Source: Deltaproteobacteria bacterium
GTDB lineage: Bacteria; Desulfobacterota; DSM-4660; Desulfatiglandales; B25-G16
Direction of reading: 5' to 3'
NCBI GenBank assembly: GCA_019310745.1
Contig: JAFDDS010000022.1
Span: 1-7,694, forward strand
Length of the DNA stretch: 7,694 nt
Shown here piece after piece: positions 1 to 5,827 of the stretch. The translations under genes were made by a program, and so were the position numbers. Under the pieces are notes generated by a model that made no database searches, was not told the DNA's origin, and saw only the letters and a list, made by a program, of their open reading frames with translations. Every line of letters starts with the position of its first letter. Within the stretch, counting starts at the first letter, position 1.

Positions 1-126
1 AGTAGTGGGCCGTTTCAAAATGGTGCAAAGCACCATGTCCTTGTCTTCTAGTGCGCCATACATCTGCACCTTTTTGAAACGCCCCTGAACGGGCCTTTGT
101 TTTGGGCATTTGACAAAAAAAGACAT
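1..126 (-). CDS. Partial unrecognised protein, N-terminal 42 residues
   Basis: An open frame runs leftward from an ATG at 126-124 to the window edge with no stop, giving 42 residues that begin MSFFVKCPKQ. A GGAG core in AAAAGGAGC (141-133) sits 7 bases before this ATG. An in-frame ATG at 132-130 lies too close to that site, so 126 is the better start. The gene begins 77 bases after the stop of the IscU-like gene on the same strand, so the two may share a transcript. The peptide is rich in Lys and Arg and has two Cys (residues 7 and 34). I see no signal peptide, membrane segment or family motif. The frame also contains a 21-base inverted repeat (7-27 and 65-85), which is odd for coding DNA and lowers confidence. 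The alternative is a non-coding spacer with a chance open frame. Confidence 0.45.
   Translation of the reverse strand, partial: MSFFVKCPKQRPVQGRFKKVQMYGALEDKDMVLCTILKRPTT
7..85. repeat. Imperfect inverted repeat, 21-base arms
   Basis: Bases 7-27 match the reverse complement of bases 65-85 at 19 of 21 positions, separated by 37 bases. A second, perfect hairpin lies at the inner edge of the left arm: TGGTGC (21-26), loop AAA, GCACCA (30-35). The arms could be transposon or MITE ends or a large stem-loop, but the segment also reads as open frame on the minus strand. No second gene or target duplication is visible to decide this. Confidence 0.6.
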
Positions 127-182
127 ACACATGCTCCTTTTCAGCTCATTAGGTCGAGTTTTTGGAATTGAACGAAGCATTT

Positions 183-207
183 CATGAATCCCAAAATGGG
201 CATCATG
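183..207 (-). terminator. Weak hairpin over the stop of the IscU-like gene
   Basis: CATGA (183-187) pairs with TCATG (203-207) and CCCA (190-193) pairs with TGGG (197-200), with a two-base internal loop on each side and an AAA apex. It overlaps the stop codon of the minus-strand scaffold gene (205-203). No T-run follows on that strand, so it is a poor intrinsic terminator and may instead be an RNA-stability or processing hairpin. Confidence 0.25.
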
Positions 208-667
208 AGCGAGTAAAAGGGCTTTTTACGAGAACATCATCCTTGGATGTAATGTAATCAGTCAATGCCTCTTTTAGAGTATCCGATGCTAAAAGAGCAC
301 AGTGAGTATTTTCTTCTGGGAGACCACCTAAATTTTCTAAAATCACTTCCTTGTTTATAGCAAATGCATCCGTAATGTTTTTTCCTATCACAAGTTCACA
401 TGCCATAGAACCTGCAGCAATAGTCGTTGCACACCCATCAGTAACAAATCTGGCATCAGTGATCCTTTCATCATAAATTTGAAGAAAAATCTTTATGATA
501 TCCCCGCATGGCCCTTTCACCTTTCCATATCCATGAGGTTTTTCTATCTCTCCCATATGTGTTGGGTTCATCCATTTTTCAATCACTTTTTCTGAATATA
601 TCTTCCGGGCATCTTCTATAATAGATGCCTGCATTTCATCCATTGCATTATCAAAATCGGCTGACAT
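203..667 (-). CDS. Short NifU/IscU-like Fe-S cluster assembly scaffold
   Basis: This 154-residue protein is a single NifU N-terminal (IscU-type) domain, a cytoplasmic scaffold on which iron and persulfide sulfur form a transient [2Fe-2S] or [4Fe-4S] cluster. The three ligand cysteines are in place: C54 in GPCGD with the cluster-labilising D56, C79 in TDGCAT, and C123 in HCALLA just after H122. The LGGLP motif (113-117) is also present. The LPPVK chaperone-binding motif of housekeeping IscU is absent, as in the short archaeal and anaerobe scaffolds. The start at 667 is supported by AAGGAGG (685-679). An N-terminal extension of about 20 residues precedes the domain. It is transcribed away from yjbQ and is not with the desulfurase operon, so it is a second scaffold besides NifU at 5156-5767. 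The family call is firm; which clients it serves is unknown. Confidence 0.9.
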   Translation of the reverse strand: MSADFDNAMDEMQASIIEDARKIYSEKVIEKWMNPTHMGEIEKPHGYGKVKGPCGDIIKIFLQIYDERITDARFVTDGCATTIAAGSMACELVIGKNITDAFAINKEVILENLGGLPEENTHCALLASDTLKEALTDYITSKDDVLVKSPFTRS

Positions 668-719
668 CTTTTGACTTTCCTCCTTTATTAATAATCTTTT
701 CTGCAGATTCCTTTGATCA

Positions 720-837
720 AATGCCTATTGCTACCTTTGCTTCCTATCTTGATCGTACCTCTCTTTATAAATAGGCATTACGTAAACTTTTTTATCTGGA
801 TAAAACACTATTTCTTTTTTCTCACGCGATAGGCATT
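720..837. repeat. Three copies of ATAGGCATT
   Basis: AATGCCTAT at 720-728 is the inverted copy; ATAGGCATT at 771-779 and 829-837 are direct copies. The first two agree over ten bases as an inverted pair (720-729 and 770-779). The third extends to ten matching bases with the first. Three copies in 118 bases between divergent genes suggest binding sites for one regulator, though no regulator gene is in the window. Confidence 0.4.
790..805. promoter_or_regulatory. Palindrome, candidate operator
   Basis: TTTTATCTGGATAAAA has perfect 7-base arms around a two-base centre. Its size and symmetry fit the site of a dimeric transcription factor, and it lies between two of the ATAGGCATT copies. The binding protein is not known, and the sequence is not a recognised IscR or FNR consensus. 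Confidence 0.35.
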
Positions 838-860
838 TATCACCATTCTGCCCTGAAATC

Positions 861-891
861 AAGGGAAAATAAAACATAGATTTTTTCCCTT
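861..891. repeat. Hairpin with 9-base-pair stem
   Basis: AAGGGAAAA (861-869) is the exact reverse complement of TTTTCCCTT (883-891), with a 13-base loop. It lies upstream of both divergent genes, so it is not an ordinary terminator. It could form in an RNA leader or be a binding site. Confidence 0.35.
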
Positions 892-1013
892 TAAGTGTTT
901 ATTATTATCTTCATGTGACAAAGCCTTAAGGGAACATTTACGTAAAAAGGCAAATAATTTATTTAAAATTATAGAGAATACCACATATCGGCGACATTAC
1001 GCAGGAACTATCT

Positions 1014-1430
1014 ATGAAAAGTTTTAGAAAAGAACTCTTCTTTGAGGTGCCCACGAGGAGAGCATTTGTTAACATCACCCCCCAGGTAAACGAGTGTCTT
1101 AAAGAAAGCAGAATTAAGGAGGGTTTTATTCTCTGCAACGCCATGCACATAACTGCCAGTGTATTCATAAATGATGATGAATCCGGACTAAATCACGACT
1201 ATGATAAATGGCTAGAGAAACTTGCTCCCCATGAGCCTGTCAGTCAATATAGGCATAATGTTGGTGAGGATAATGCAGATGCCCATATGAAAAGGCAGAT
1301 TATGGGAAGAGAGGTTGTTATTGCAGTAACTAACGGTAAAATGGACTTTGGGCCGTGGGAGCAGATATTCTATGGTGAATTTGATGGTCGAAGACGTAAA
1401 AGAGTTTTGGTAAAAATAATTGGCGAGTAA
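1014..1430 (+). CDS. yjbQ: YjbQ-family protein (UPF0047)
   Basis: This 138-residue protein fits the full length of the YjbQ/UPF0047 family, small cytoplasmic trimeric proteins. E. coli YjbQ has a weak thiamine-phosphate synthase activity; the physiological role remains unclear. Family signatures are seen in order: [12 protein letters not shown] (45-56, His45), the [14 protein letters not shown] block with His81 and His91, MGREVVIAV, and the C-terminal [14 protein letters not shown] segment (112-125). The spaced histidines and acidic residues form the presumed metal-binding site. The start at 1014 has AGGA (1003-1006) at fair spacing. The next gene begins 28 bases after this stop on the same strand, so they are very likely co-transcribed. 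No cofactor-synthesis gene is nearby to support a thiamine role. Confidence 0.9.
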   Translation: MKSFRKELFFEVPTRRAFVNITPQVNECLKESRIKEGFILCNAMHITASVFINDDESGLNHDYDKWLEKLAPHEPVSQYRHNVGEDNADAHMKRQIMGREVVIAVTNGKMDFGPWEQIFYGEFDGRRRKRVLVKIIGE

Positions 1431-1458
1431 TCTTTCGGTATAATTAAGGAAAAATATA

Positions 1459-2709
1459 ATGGAAGAAAATAAAATTATGGTCAAAAAAGATTTTGATCAA
1501 CTTTTTTATACAATGCTTCAAAACAAACAAGTTGAAGAAAAGGCCATTCATTATTTACATAATAAGAAAAAGATAGATAAAGCGATTATTTATAATGAAC
1601 TTCTCCCAAGGAAAATTATCGGTTACTCCCCAGAGAGAAAGGCGCTTGCCTTTCCTTTAGCACGTGGTTTTCTGATTGTAGGCATTCAGTATCTGGCAAC
1701 AGAGCCCCTCGAAATAAATGGTCACATAGTAAAAGAAGGGCACGAATACTTTCATGAAGATAGTGACCTTGAAACAGGGCTTTTCAACCTTCAGAGAAAT
1801 TTTAGGGATGTAATTATTACTTCAAGCATACTTGACCTATTAAGCACAGATCTGGGAGGTGTTTCCCTGCCCAGCATGACAGGATTCAAACAATTACAAC
1901 TATTTTTCGATATACACACAACAATCTGCTTTCAAAATAGCAAAGGGAGCGATTTGGCTGCAAAAAAAATCCTTGAAATCCTTCCAAAGGCCAACGTTGT
2001 AACATTACCAATAGAGTTCAGGGACATAAATCATCTTTTACTGGAAAAAGGTCAGAAGGCCGTGAAATCTTTTTTAGGAAAGGAAGATAACGTGGATAAG
2101 GAAAGAGAATCAAAAGGATTCAAAAAGGATACTACCTTTGAGGTTGTAAACTGCCGCTATTTTCCAAAGCCTGGCCCAAAAAACACGGCGGCAACCCTTG
2201 AAGCTGCTTTTGAAAGGGCCACCATATTAAAAATAAACAAGGTGTTGGTTTCAAGTTGTAGTGGAAAAACCGCCTTCGAGGCCCTTGATCTATTCGGTAA
2301 TAATTTTTCTCTCATAATTGTAACGCATGTAACAGGTTTTAAAAAACCAGACCATCAAGAACTCGCAGAAAAAGATAGAAAACTCCTTCTGGAAAGGGGT
2401 GCTATTGTTTTAACAGCCCAGCATGCATTTGGTGGCGTAGGAAGGGCATTTAGGAATAAAACTGGCACCTATCAAATAGATGAGGTTATTGCCTATACCT
2501 TACGAACATTTGGACATGGAACAAAGGTTGCCATTGAGATGGCCTTAATGGCCGCAGATGCTGGGCTAATCAGAACCGATGAGGATATTATCTCTATTGG
2601 TGGAACCGCAACTGGAGTAGATACAGCACTTCTACTGAAACCAGCACATACTCAAAATTTCTTTGACATGAAAGTCAAAGAAATCATCTGCAAGCCATTC
2701 AATTCTTAA
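1459..2709 (+). CDS. Degenerate TOPRIM / pyruvate-kinase C-terminal-like fusion protein
   Basis: The 416 residues appear to hold two modules. The C-terminal half (about 231-413) reads as the pyruvate-kinase alpha/beta (PK C-terminal-like) fold of the stand-alone archaeal MTH1675/AF0103 family: PGPKNTAATLEAA, SSCSGKTAFEAL, LIIVTHVTGF, FGHGTKVAIEMALMAADAG and ISIGGTATGVDTAL. The pyruvate kinase catalytic barrel is absent. The N-terminal half resembles the DnaG primase core: an IIGYSPERKALAFPLA stretch (53-68), then a TOPRIM-like pattern with VIITSSILDLL (118-128), TTICFQNSKGSDLAAKK (154-170) and FRDINHLLLEKG (187-198). The normal TOPRIM glutamate is Ser122, and the DxD aspartates are Gln159 and Ser161, so nucleotidyl-transfer catalysis is not expected. 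A charged linker (about 207-225) separates the halves. AAGGA (1446-1450) supports the start. It follows yjbQ by 28 bases. A role in ligand sensing is speculation; true function unknown. Confidence 0.75.
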   Translation: MEENKIMVKKDFDQLFYTMLQNKQVEEKAIHYLHNKKKIDKAIIYNELLPRKIIGYSPERKALAFPLARGFLIVGIQYLATEPLEINGHIVKEGHEYFHEDSDLETGLFNLQRNFRDVIITSSILDLLSTDLGGVSLPSMTGFKQLQLFFDIHTTICFQNSKGSDLAAKKILEILPKANVVTLPIEFRDINHLLLEKGQKAVKSFLGKEDNVDKERESKGFKKDTTFEVVNCRYFPKPGPKNTAATLEAAFERATILKINKVLVSSCSGKTAFEALDLFGNNFSLIIVTHVTGFKKPDHQELAEKDRKLLLERGAIVLTAQHAFGGVGRAFRNKTGTYQIDEVIAYTLRTFGHGTKVAIEMALMAADAGLIRTDEDIISIGGTATGVDTALLLKPAHTQNFFDMKVKEIICKPFNS

Positions 2710-2769
2710 GCTTCAACATTTCGAAACATCTCTGTTCTCTCGCATGCCTTCTTCTACAAAAACAGGTTG

Positions 2770-2795
2770 TGGATTCTAATCCATTTACGGAATGG
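2770..2795. terminator. Overlapping small hairpins between convergent genes
   Basis: TGGATT (2770-2775) pairs with AATCCA (2778-2783), and CCATT (2781-2785) pairs with AATGG (2791-2795). The two are mutually exclusive and lie in the 75-base gap where two genes end, the second covering the mutY-like stop codon. Neither has a T-run, and the first has only a two-base loop. Termination is plausible from position but weakly supported. Confidence 0.25.
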
Positions 2796-3615
2796 AAATA
2801 TATCTCCCTTTGTTTTTAACGAGCCCTTCCTTTTCCAGCGATTGAATATTTTTTTTGACCACATCTGGATCAAAACAAACGGCCTTGATTAATTCGTTAA
2901 ACGTTTGCCTTGGCTTTGCAACCAATGCCCTTAAAATCACACCCCTTATCTGTCGTGCCGAACCTTCAAATGGAGACTGTTCCTTGTGATGAGCACTTTT
3001 CCTCCCCGGATTGAAACAATATTTTTTTAACGCAACCCCATAATCCATTAACGCATTATACCAATGTTTCGGGTTATCATAATCAAGCGTTCGCTCAACA
3101 AGCGGTCTTATTTCACTATCCTTTACGGTATCTTGTGTACCGAAAAAATGATAGATGAATACCGTGCGTACGTTGGTTTCAATAAATACAACAGGTTGAT
3201 TAAAGGCAAATGCACAGACTGCATTGGCGGTGGCATTTCCAATCCCTGGCAATTGCATAAGAAGAGATACATGTGAGGGAATATAACCACCATATGTAGC
3301 ATTCACTATCTCGGCGAGCCTCTTTAACGAAAGGGCACGTCGATTATACCCCAGACCTTGCCATACTGTGAGAACATAACGCAATGTGGCCTCAGCAAGA
3401 GATTTAATATCTGGAAATGTTTTTATGAATTCCACATACTTGTGAACAACCCGTGAGACCTGCGTTTGTTGGAGCATAATTTCAGAAACAAGAATTTCGT
3501 ATGGATTATCAGTACTACGCCATGGTAGGTCACGTCCGAAATTCTGATAATAATCGTAAACAATCCTCTGAAATTTTGTTATCTCTCCAGTAGTATACTT
3601 TCTATAATCCTTCAT
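2785..3615 (-). CDS. mutY: MutY-like A/G-specific adenine glycosylase without Fe-S cluster
   Basis: This 276-residue protein is an HhH-GPD base-excision glycosylase. MutY removes adenine mispaired with 8-oxoguanine. Visible motifs are LPWR (30-33), SEIMLQQTQV (44-53, with Glu45 as the expected catalytic acid), WQGLGYNRRA (85-94), the helix-hairpin-helix LPGIGNATA (122-130), and FIETNVRTVF (144-153). Glu146 occupies the place of the usual catalytic Asp. Ala128 sits where bifunctional EndoIII enzymes have the lyase Lys, so a monofunctional glycosylase is expected. The C-X6-C-X2-C-X5-C cluster motif is replaced by CFNPGRKSAHHKEQSPFEG with one Cys (C200). A winged-helix-like tail (about 222-276) replaces MutY's MutT-like domain. 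The start at 3615 has only a weak purine-rich site. It converges on the TOPRIM/PK-C gene. Exact substrate is less certain than fold. Confidence 0.85.
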   Translation of the reverse strand: MKDYRKYTTGEITKFQRIVYDYYQNFGRDLPWRSTDNPYEILVSEIMLQQTQVSRVVHKYVEFIKTFPDIKSLAEATLRYVLTVWQGLGYNRRALSLKRLAEIVNATYGGYIPSHVSLLMQLPGIGNATANAVCAFAFNQPVVFIETNVRTVFIYHFFGTQDTVKDSEIRPLVERTLDYDNPKHWYNALMDYGVALKKYCFNPGRKSAHHKEQSPFEGSARQIRGVILRALVAKPRQTFNELIKAVCFDPDVVKKNIQSLEKEGLVKNKGRYISIP

Positions 3616-3679
3616 AAATAGCTCTCATCTCTATCCATTTCATAGGTTTTACAAAACACTATAGCCTATGCACTGCGTC

Positions 3680-3724
3680 GCGAGCAATATTCTTTCATCT
3701 CAAAACATATATTTGTGTGCTCGC
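3680..3724. repeat. Inverted repeat GCGAGCA / TGCTCGC
   Basis: GCGAGCA (3680-3686) and TGCTCGC (3718-3724) are perfect 7-base arms 31 bases apart. AATAT just inside the left arm can also pair with ATATT near the right arm (3709-3713). The GC-rich arms stand out from the AT-rich surroundings. It lies upstream of the proposed nifS promoter and upstream of the mutY-like start on the other strand. Confidence 0.35.
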
Positions 3725-3777
3725 TAATATCTCCGGCACAACTGAAAATTGTTGGATAGAGTAAAAAAATTTCTGAG

Positions 3778-3805
3778 TTGAATTAAATAGTAAAATGCGT
3801 ATTAT
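3778..3805 (+). promoter_or_regulatory. Candidate sigma-70 promoter for the nifS operon
   Basis: TTGAAT (3778-3783) and TATTAT (3800-3805) are separated by 16 bases, matching 4 of 6 and 5 of 6 consensus positions. Transcription would start near 3812 and leave a leader of about 155 bases before nifS. In AT-rich DNA such pairs can arise by chance. Confidence 0.35.
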
Positions 3806-3968
3806 TAATGGTAGAAATGAAGAATTGTCGTGGATTAATTAAAAAAGTTTTCAATAGAGCTCAACGATTAACTCGCTCATTCGTTCTCGAGTGAAATACT
3901 TATATGATATGCAAATAATAGGGGGCGAACAGGGAAATAAACCCGAAAACCGAAGTGAGGAGGAAATA

Positions 3969-5156
3969 ATGCCAGAAAGAATTATTTATATGGACAATAA
4001 TGCAACAACACCTATTCACCCTGAGGTAAAAAAGGCGATGATTGACGCTATAGGAGTATTTGGCAATCCTTCGAGCCTACATGGACCGGGCAGAGAGGCC
4101 AGACAGCTTGTTGAGGCAGCACGTGAAAAGGTCGCCTCATTCATTGGCGCATCTCCTGAAGAGGTGATGTTTGTCGGAAGTGGGTCAGAGGCTAATAACA
4201 CGATCTTAAATGCTCTCACATGCCAGCGTATGGGGTGTGCATATCATCGTGAAGGCCTTAATAAAATTGTTACCACCACTATCGAACATCCTTGTGTTCT
4301 CGAAACATCAAAGTGCCTTCAAGAAAAGGGTGTAGATGTTTCATATGTTGACGTCGATATACACGGAAAAATCGACACTGAACAACTAAAGGACGTAACA
4401 ACTGATAATACAGGGCTCGTTTCGGTTATGATGGCAAACAATGAAATTGGTACTATACAAGATATCAAGACAATTACCGAGATTGTTCATCAGCGCGGGG
4501 CATTGTTTCACACGGATGCGGTGCAGGCAGTAGGCAAAATCCCAGTAATGGTACAGAAATTAGGAATAGATTTTTTAACACTTTCCGGGCACAAAATTTA
4601 CGGACCCAAGGGGATTGGTGCCTTATATGTAAGAAAGGGGGCACCCTTCTGCCCTTTAATTCGTGGTGGACATCAGGAAAGAGGCAGGCGCGCCGGAACA
4701 GAGAATACCCTCGGAATAATAGGACTTGGAAAGGCGATTGAAATGCGCTCCCAGGAGATGGAAGCCGAAGAAAAACGTCTGCTCGAATTAAAGGCAACGT
4801 TAAGAGAGGGCATAGAGCAAAAAATTCCCGATGTGAAATTCATCGGGCACCCTACAGATTGTCTTCCGGGCACCTTAAATGCCTCCTTTGACGGTGCAGA
4901 AGGTGAGGCAATTATCCTATACCTTGATCTGGAAGGCATCTCCGTGTCAACTGGCTCCGCATGTGCGTCGGGTTCCCTTGATCCCTCGCACGTAATTCTA
5001 GCCACAGGATTGCCCGCAGAATGTGCTCACGGTTCAATACGTATCAGTTTGGGGCGGGAAAATACAAGGGAGGAGGTTGAGTATATGATTGATACACTTC
5101 CTCTGGTGATTGGAAAAATCAGGGATATGTCAACAGTGTATAAAAGGAGACAGTAA
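3969..5156 (+). CDS. nifS: Cysteine desulfurase, NifS/IscS type
   Basis: This PLP enzyme converts cysteine to alanine and holds the released sulfur as a persulfide for cluster assembly. The 395-residue product has the class I layout: YMDNNATTP near the N terminus, SGSEANN (71-77), IEHP with His107 stacking on PLP, HTDAVQ (181-186, Asp183), SGHKIYGPKG with Lys209 as the PLP lysine, RAGTEN (241-246), and the mobile loop STGSACASG with catalytic Cys332. I start at 3969 because GAGGAGGAAA lies just before that ATG and the protein then begins as the family does. The frame is open back to an ATG at 3891, but those 26 residues look unlike the family. The stop overlaps the nifU start by one base (TAATG), indicating translational coupling. 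The nifS versus iscS name rests on the adjacent nifU-type partner; no nitrogenase gene is visible. Confidence 0.95.
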   Translation: MPERIIYMDNNATTPIHPEVKKAMIDAIGVFGNPSSLHGPGREARQLVEAAREKVASFIGASPEEVMFVGSGSEANNTILNALTCQRMGCAYHREGLNKIVTTTIEHPCVLETSKCLQEKGVDVSYVDVDIHGKIDTEQLKDVTTDNTGLVSVMMANNEIGTIQDIKTITEIVHQRGALFHTDAVQAVGKIPVMVQKLGIDFLTLSGHKIYGPKGIGALYVRKGAPFCPLIRGGHQERGRRAGTENTLGIIGLGKAIEMRSQEMEAEEKRLLELKATLREGIEQKIPDVKFIGHPTDCLPGTLNASFDGAEGEAIILYLDLEGISVSTGSACASGSLDPSHVILATGLPAECAHGSIRISLGRENTREEVEYMIDTLPLVIGKIRDMSTVYKRRQ

Positions 5157-5767
5157 TGGCGCAAGTTAGCTGGACATATACAGACAAGGTAAAAGAACAT
5201 TTTATGAATCCCAAAAACATCCTCATGGATGAAGAAAACTATCAAGAAGATGGGAAGGGTATTGCCGGGAATGTAAAATGTGGCGACGAGATGATAGTTG
5301 TTATCAAAGTCGATAAAAAGAAGGCGATCATTACCGACTGTAAATGGAAAACCTTTGGTTGTGCAAGCGCAATCGCGAGCACCTCTGCTCTCTCTGAAAT
5401 GGTCAAAGGTATGAAGCTTGATGATGCATACAATCTTTCCGCAAAGGATATAAATAAAGAGCTTGGTGGATTGCCAGACCACAAAATACATTGTTCAGTA
5501 TTGGGAGATAAGGCCCTACGCATAGCCATAAACGACTACTATACCCGTAATGGAATGGAAGACAAGGTCAAGAAGGAAGAAGAACGTGTCGTTTGTAAAT
5601 GCATGAACGTAACGGATCAGGAAATTGAACATGCCGTGCTCGAGGGTGCAAGGACCTTCTATGAACTGCAAGAGATGACCAAGGTGGGAACTGGATGTGG
5701 GGAATGTCAGGAAGAAGTAACACAACTCTTGGAGACCTATAAACAAAAACACTTCTGTCAGGTGTAA
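5156..5767 (+). CDS. nifU: NifU-type Fe-S scaffold with [2Fe-2S] domain, no Nfu domain
   Basis: This 203-residue scaffold receives sulfur from NifS. Residues 8-132 form the IscU-type domain, with C42 and D44 in VKCGD, C69 in FGCAS, and C113 after H112, plus LGGLP (103-107). Residues about 146-196 form a bacterioferritin-associated-ferredoxin-like [2Fe-2S] domain with VCKCMN (C147, C149) and TGCGEC (C181, C184). That is the CxC plus CxxC pattern of the central NifU domain. Classical Azotobacter-type NifU continues with a C-terminal Nfu domain carrying a further CxxC. Here the protein ends soon after the ferredoxin-like domain with HFCQV, so it is a two-domain form. The ATG overlaps the nifS stop by one base, with AAAGGAGA upstream inside nifS. 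Cluster maturation for general or nitrogenase-like targets is inferred from family. Confidence 0.93.
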   Translation: MAQVSWTYTDKVKEHFMNPKNILMDEENYQEDGKGIAGNVKCGDEMIVVIKVDKKKAIITDCKWKTFGCASAIASTSALSEMVKGMKLDDAYNLSAKDINKELGGLPDHKIHCSVLGDKALRIAINDYYTRNGMEDKVKKEEERVVCKCMNVTDQEIEHAVLEGARTFYELQEMTKVGTGCGECQEEVTQLLETYKQKHFCQV

Positions 5768-5796
5768 CGTTGAGCAATAGGAGTTTTTCTTCAACG
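5768..5796 (+). repeat. Hairpin in the nifU-cysK gap
   Basis: CGTTGA (5768-5773), directly after the nifU stop, pairs with TCAACG (5791-5796) across a 17-base loop. There is no T-run after it. It may be an mRNA processing or stability element that sets different levels for nifSU and cysK, or chance. Confidence 0.25.
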
Positions 5797-5827
5797 ATAT
5801 AAATGGGAAATAAGACGGAGATATGCC

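Larger units (their letters stand above)
668..1013. promoter_or_regulatory. Divergent intergenic region between scaffold gene and yjbQ
   Basis: This 346-base AT-rich gap must hold the promoters of two divergent transcription units. It contains no convincing gene. It does hold three copies of a 9-base repeat, the palindrome at 790-805, a 9-base-pair hairpin at 861-891, and TTACGTAA twice (778-785 and 938-945, the second extending to the perfect palindrome TTTACGTAAA at 937-946). A possible minus-strand promoter is TTGATT with a GATAAA element 16 bases on (about 863 to 836). No strong sigma-70 pair is evident for yjbQ. Confidence 0.5.
3616..3968. promoter_or_regulatory. Divergent intergenic region and nifS leader
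   Basis: This gap separates the mutY-like gene from nifS and should hold both promoters. It has CATAGG (3641-3646) with CCTATG (3665-3670) as a 6-base inverted pair, a larger inverted repeat at 3680-3724, and a candidate nifS promoter at 3778-3805. The last 150 bases would be nifS leader. No tRNA, recognised riboswitch or convincing small gene was found. Confidence 0.45.

Noticed and set aside
2..88. Plus-strand open frame entering from the left edge and ending at TGA 86-88
   Set aside because: It is short, low in features, has no ribosome site in view, and overlaps the better-supported minus-strand frame and the inverted repeat.
2661..2680. Perfect 7-base hairpin CTTTGAC / GTCAAAG near the end of the TOPRIM/PK-C gene
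   Set aside because: It lies within conserved coding sequence with no T-run after it; too little to call a terminator.
1459..2709. Annotation as a pyruvate kinase
   Set aside because: Only the C-terminal-like domain is present; the catalytic barrel with its metal and phosphoenolpyruvate residues is absent, so kinase activity is not supported.
3891..3968. N-terminal extension of NifS by 26 residues from an upstream in-frame ATG
   Set aside because: The ATG at 3969 has a strong GAGGAGGAAA ribosome site and begins the protein where NifS proteins normally begin; the extension shows no family or targeting features.
4474..5005. Minus-strand open frames of 107 and 110 residues inside nifS
   Set aside because: They are shadows of a well-conserved plus-strand gene, with no family resemblance or ribosome sites.
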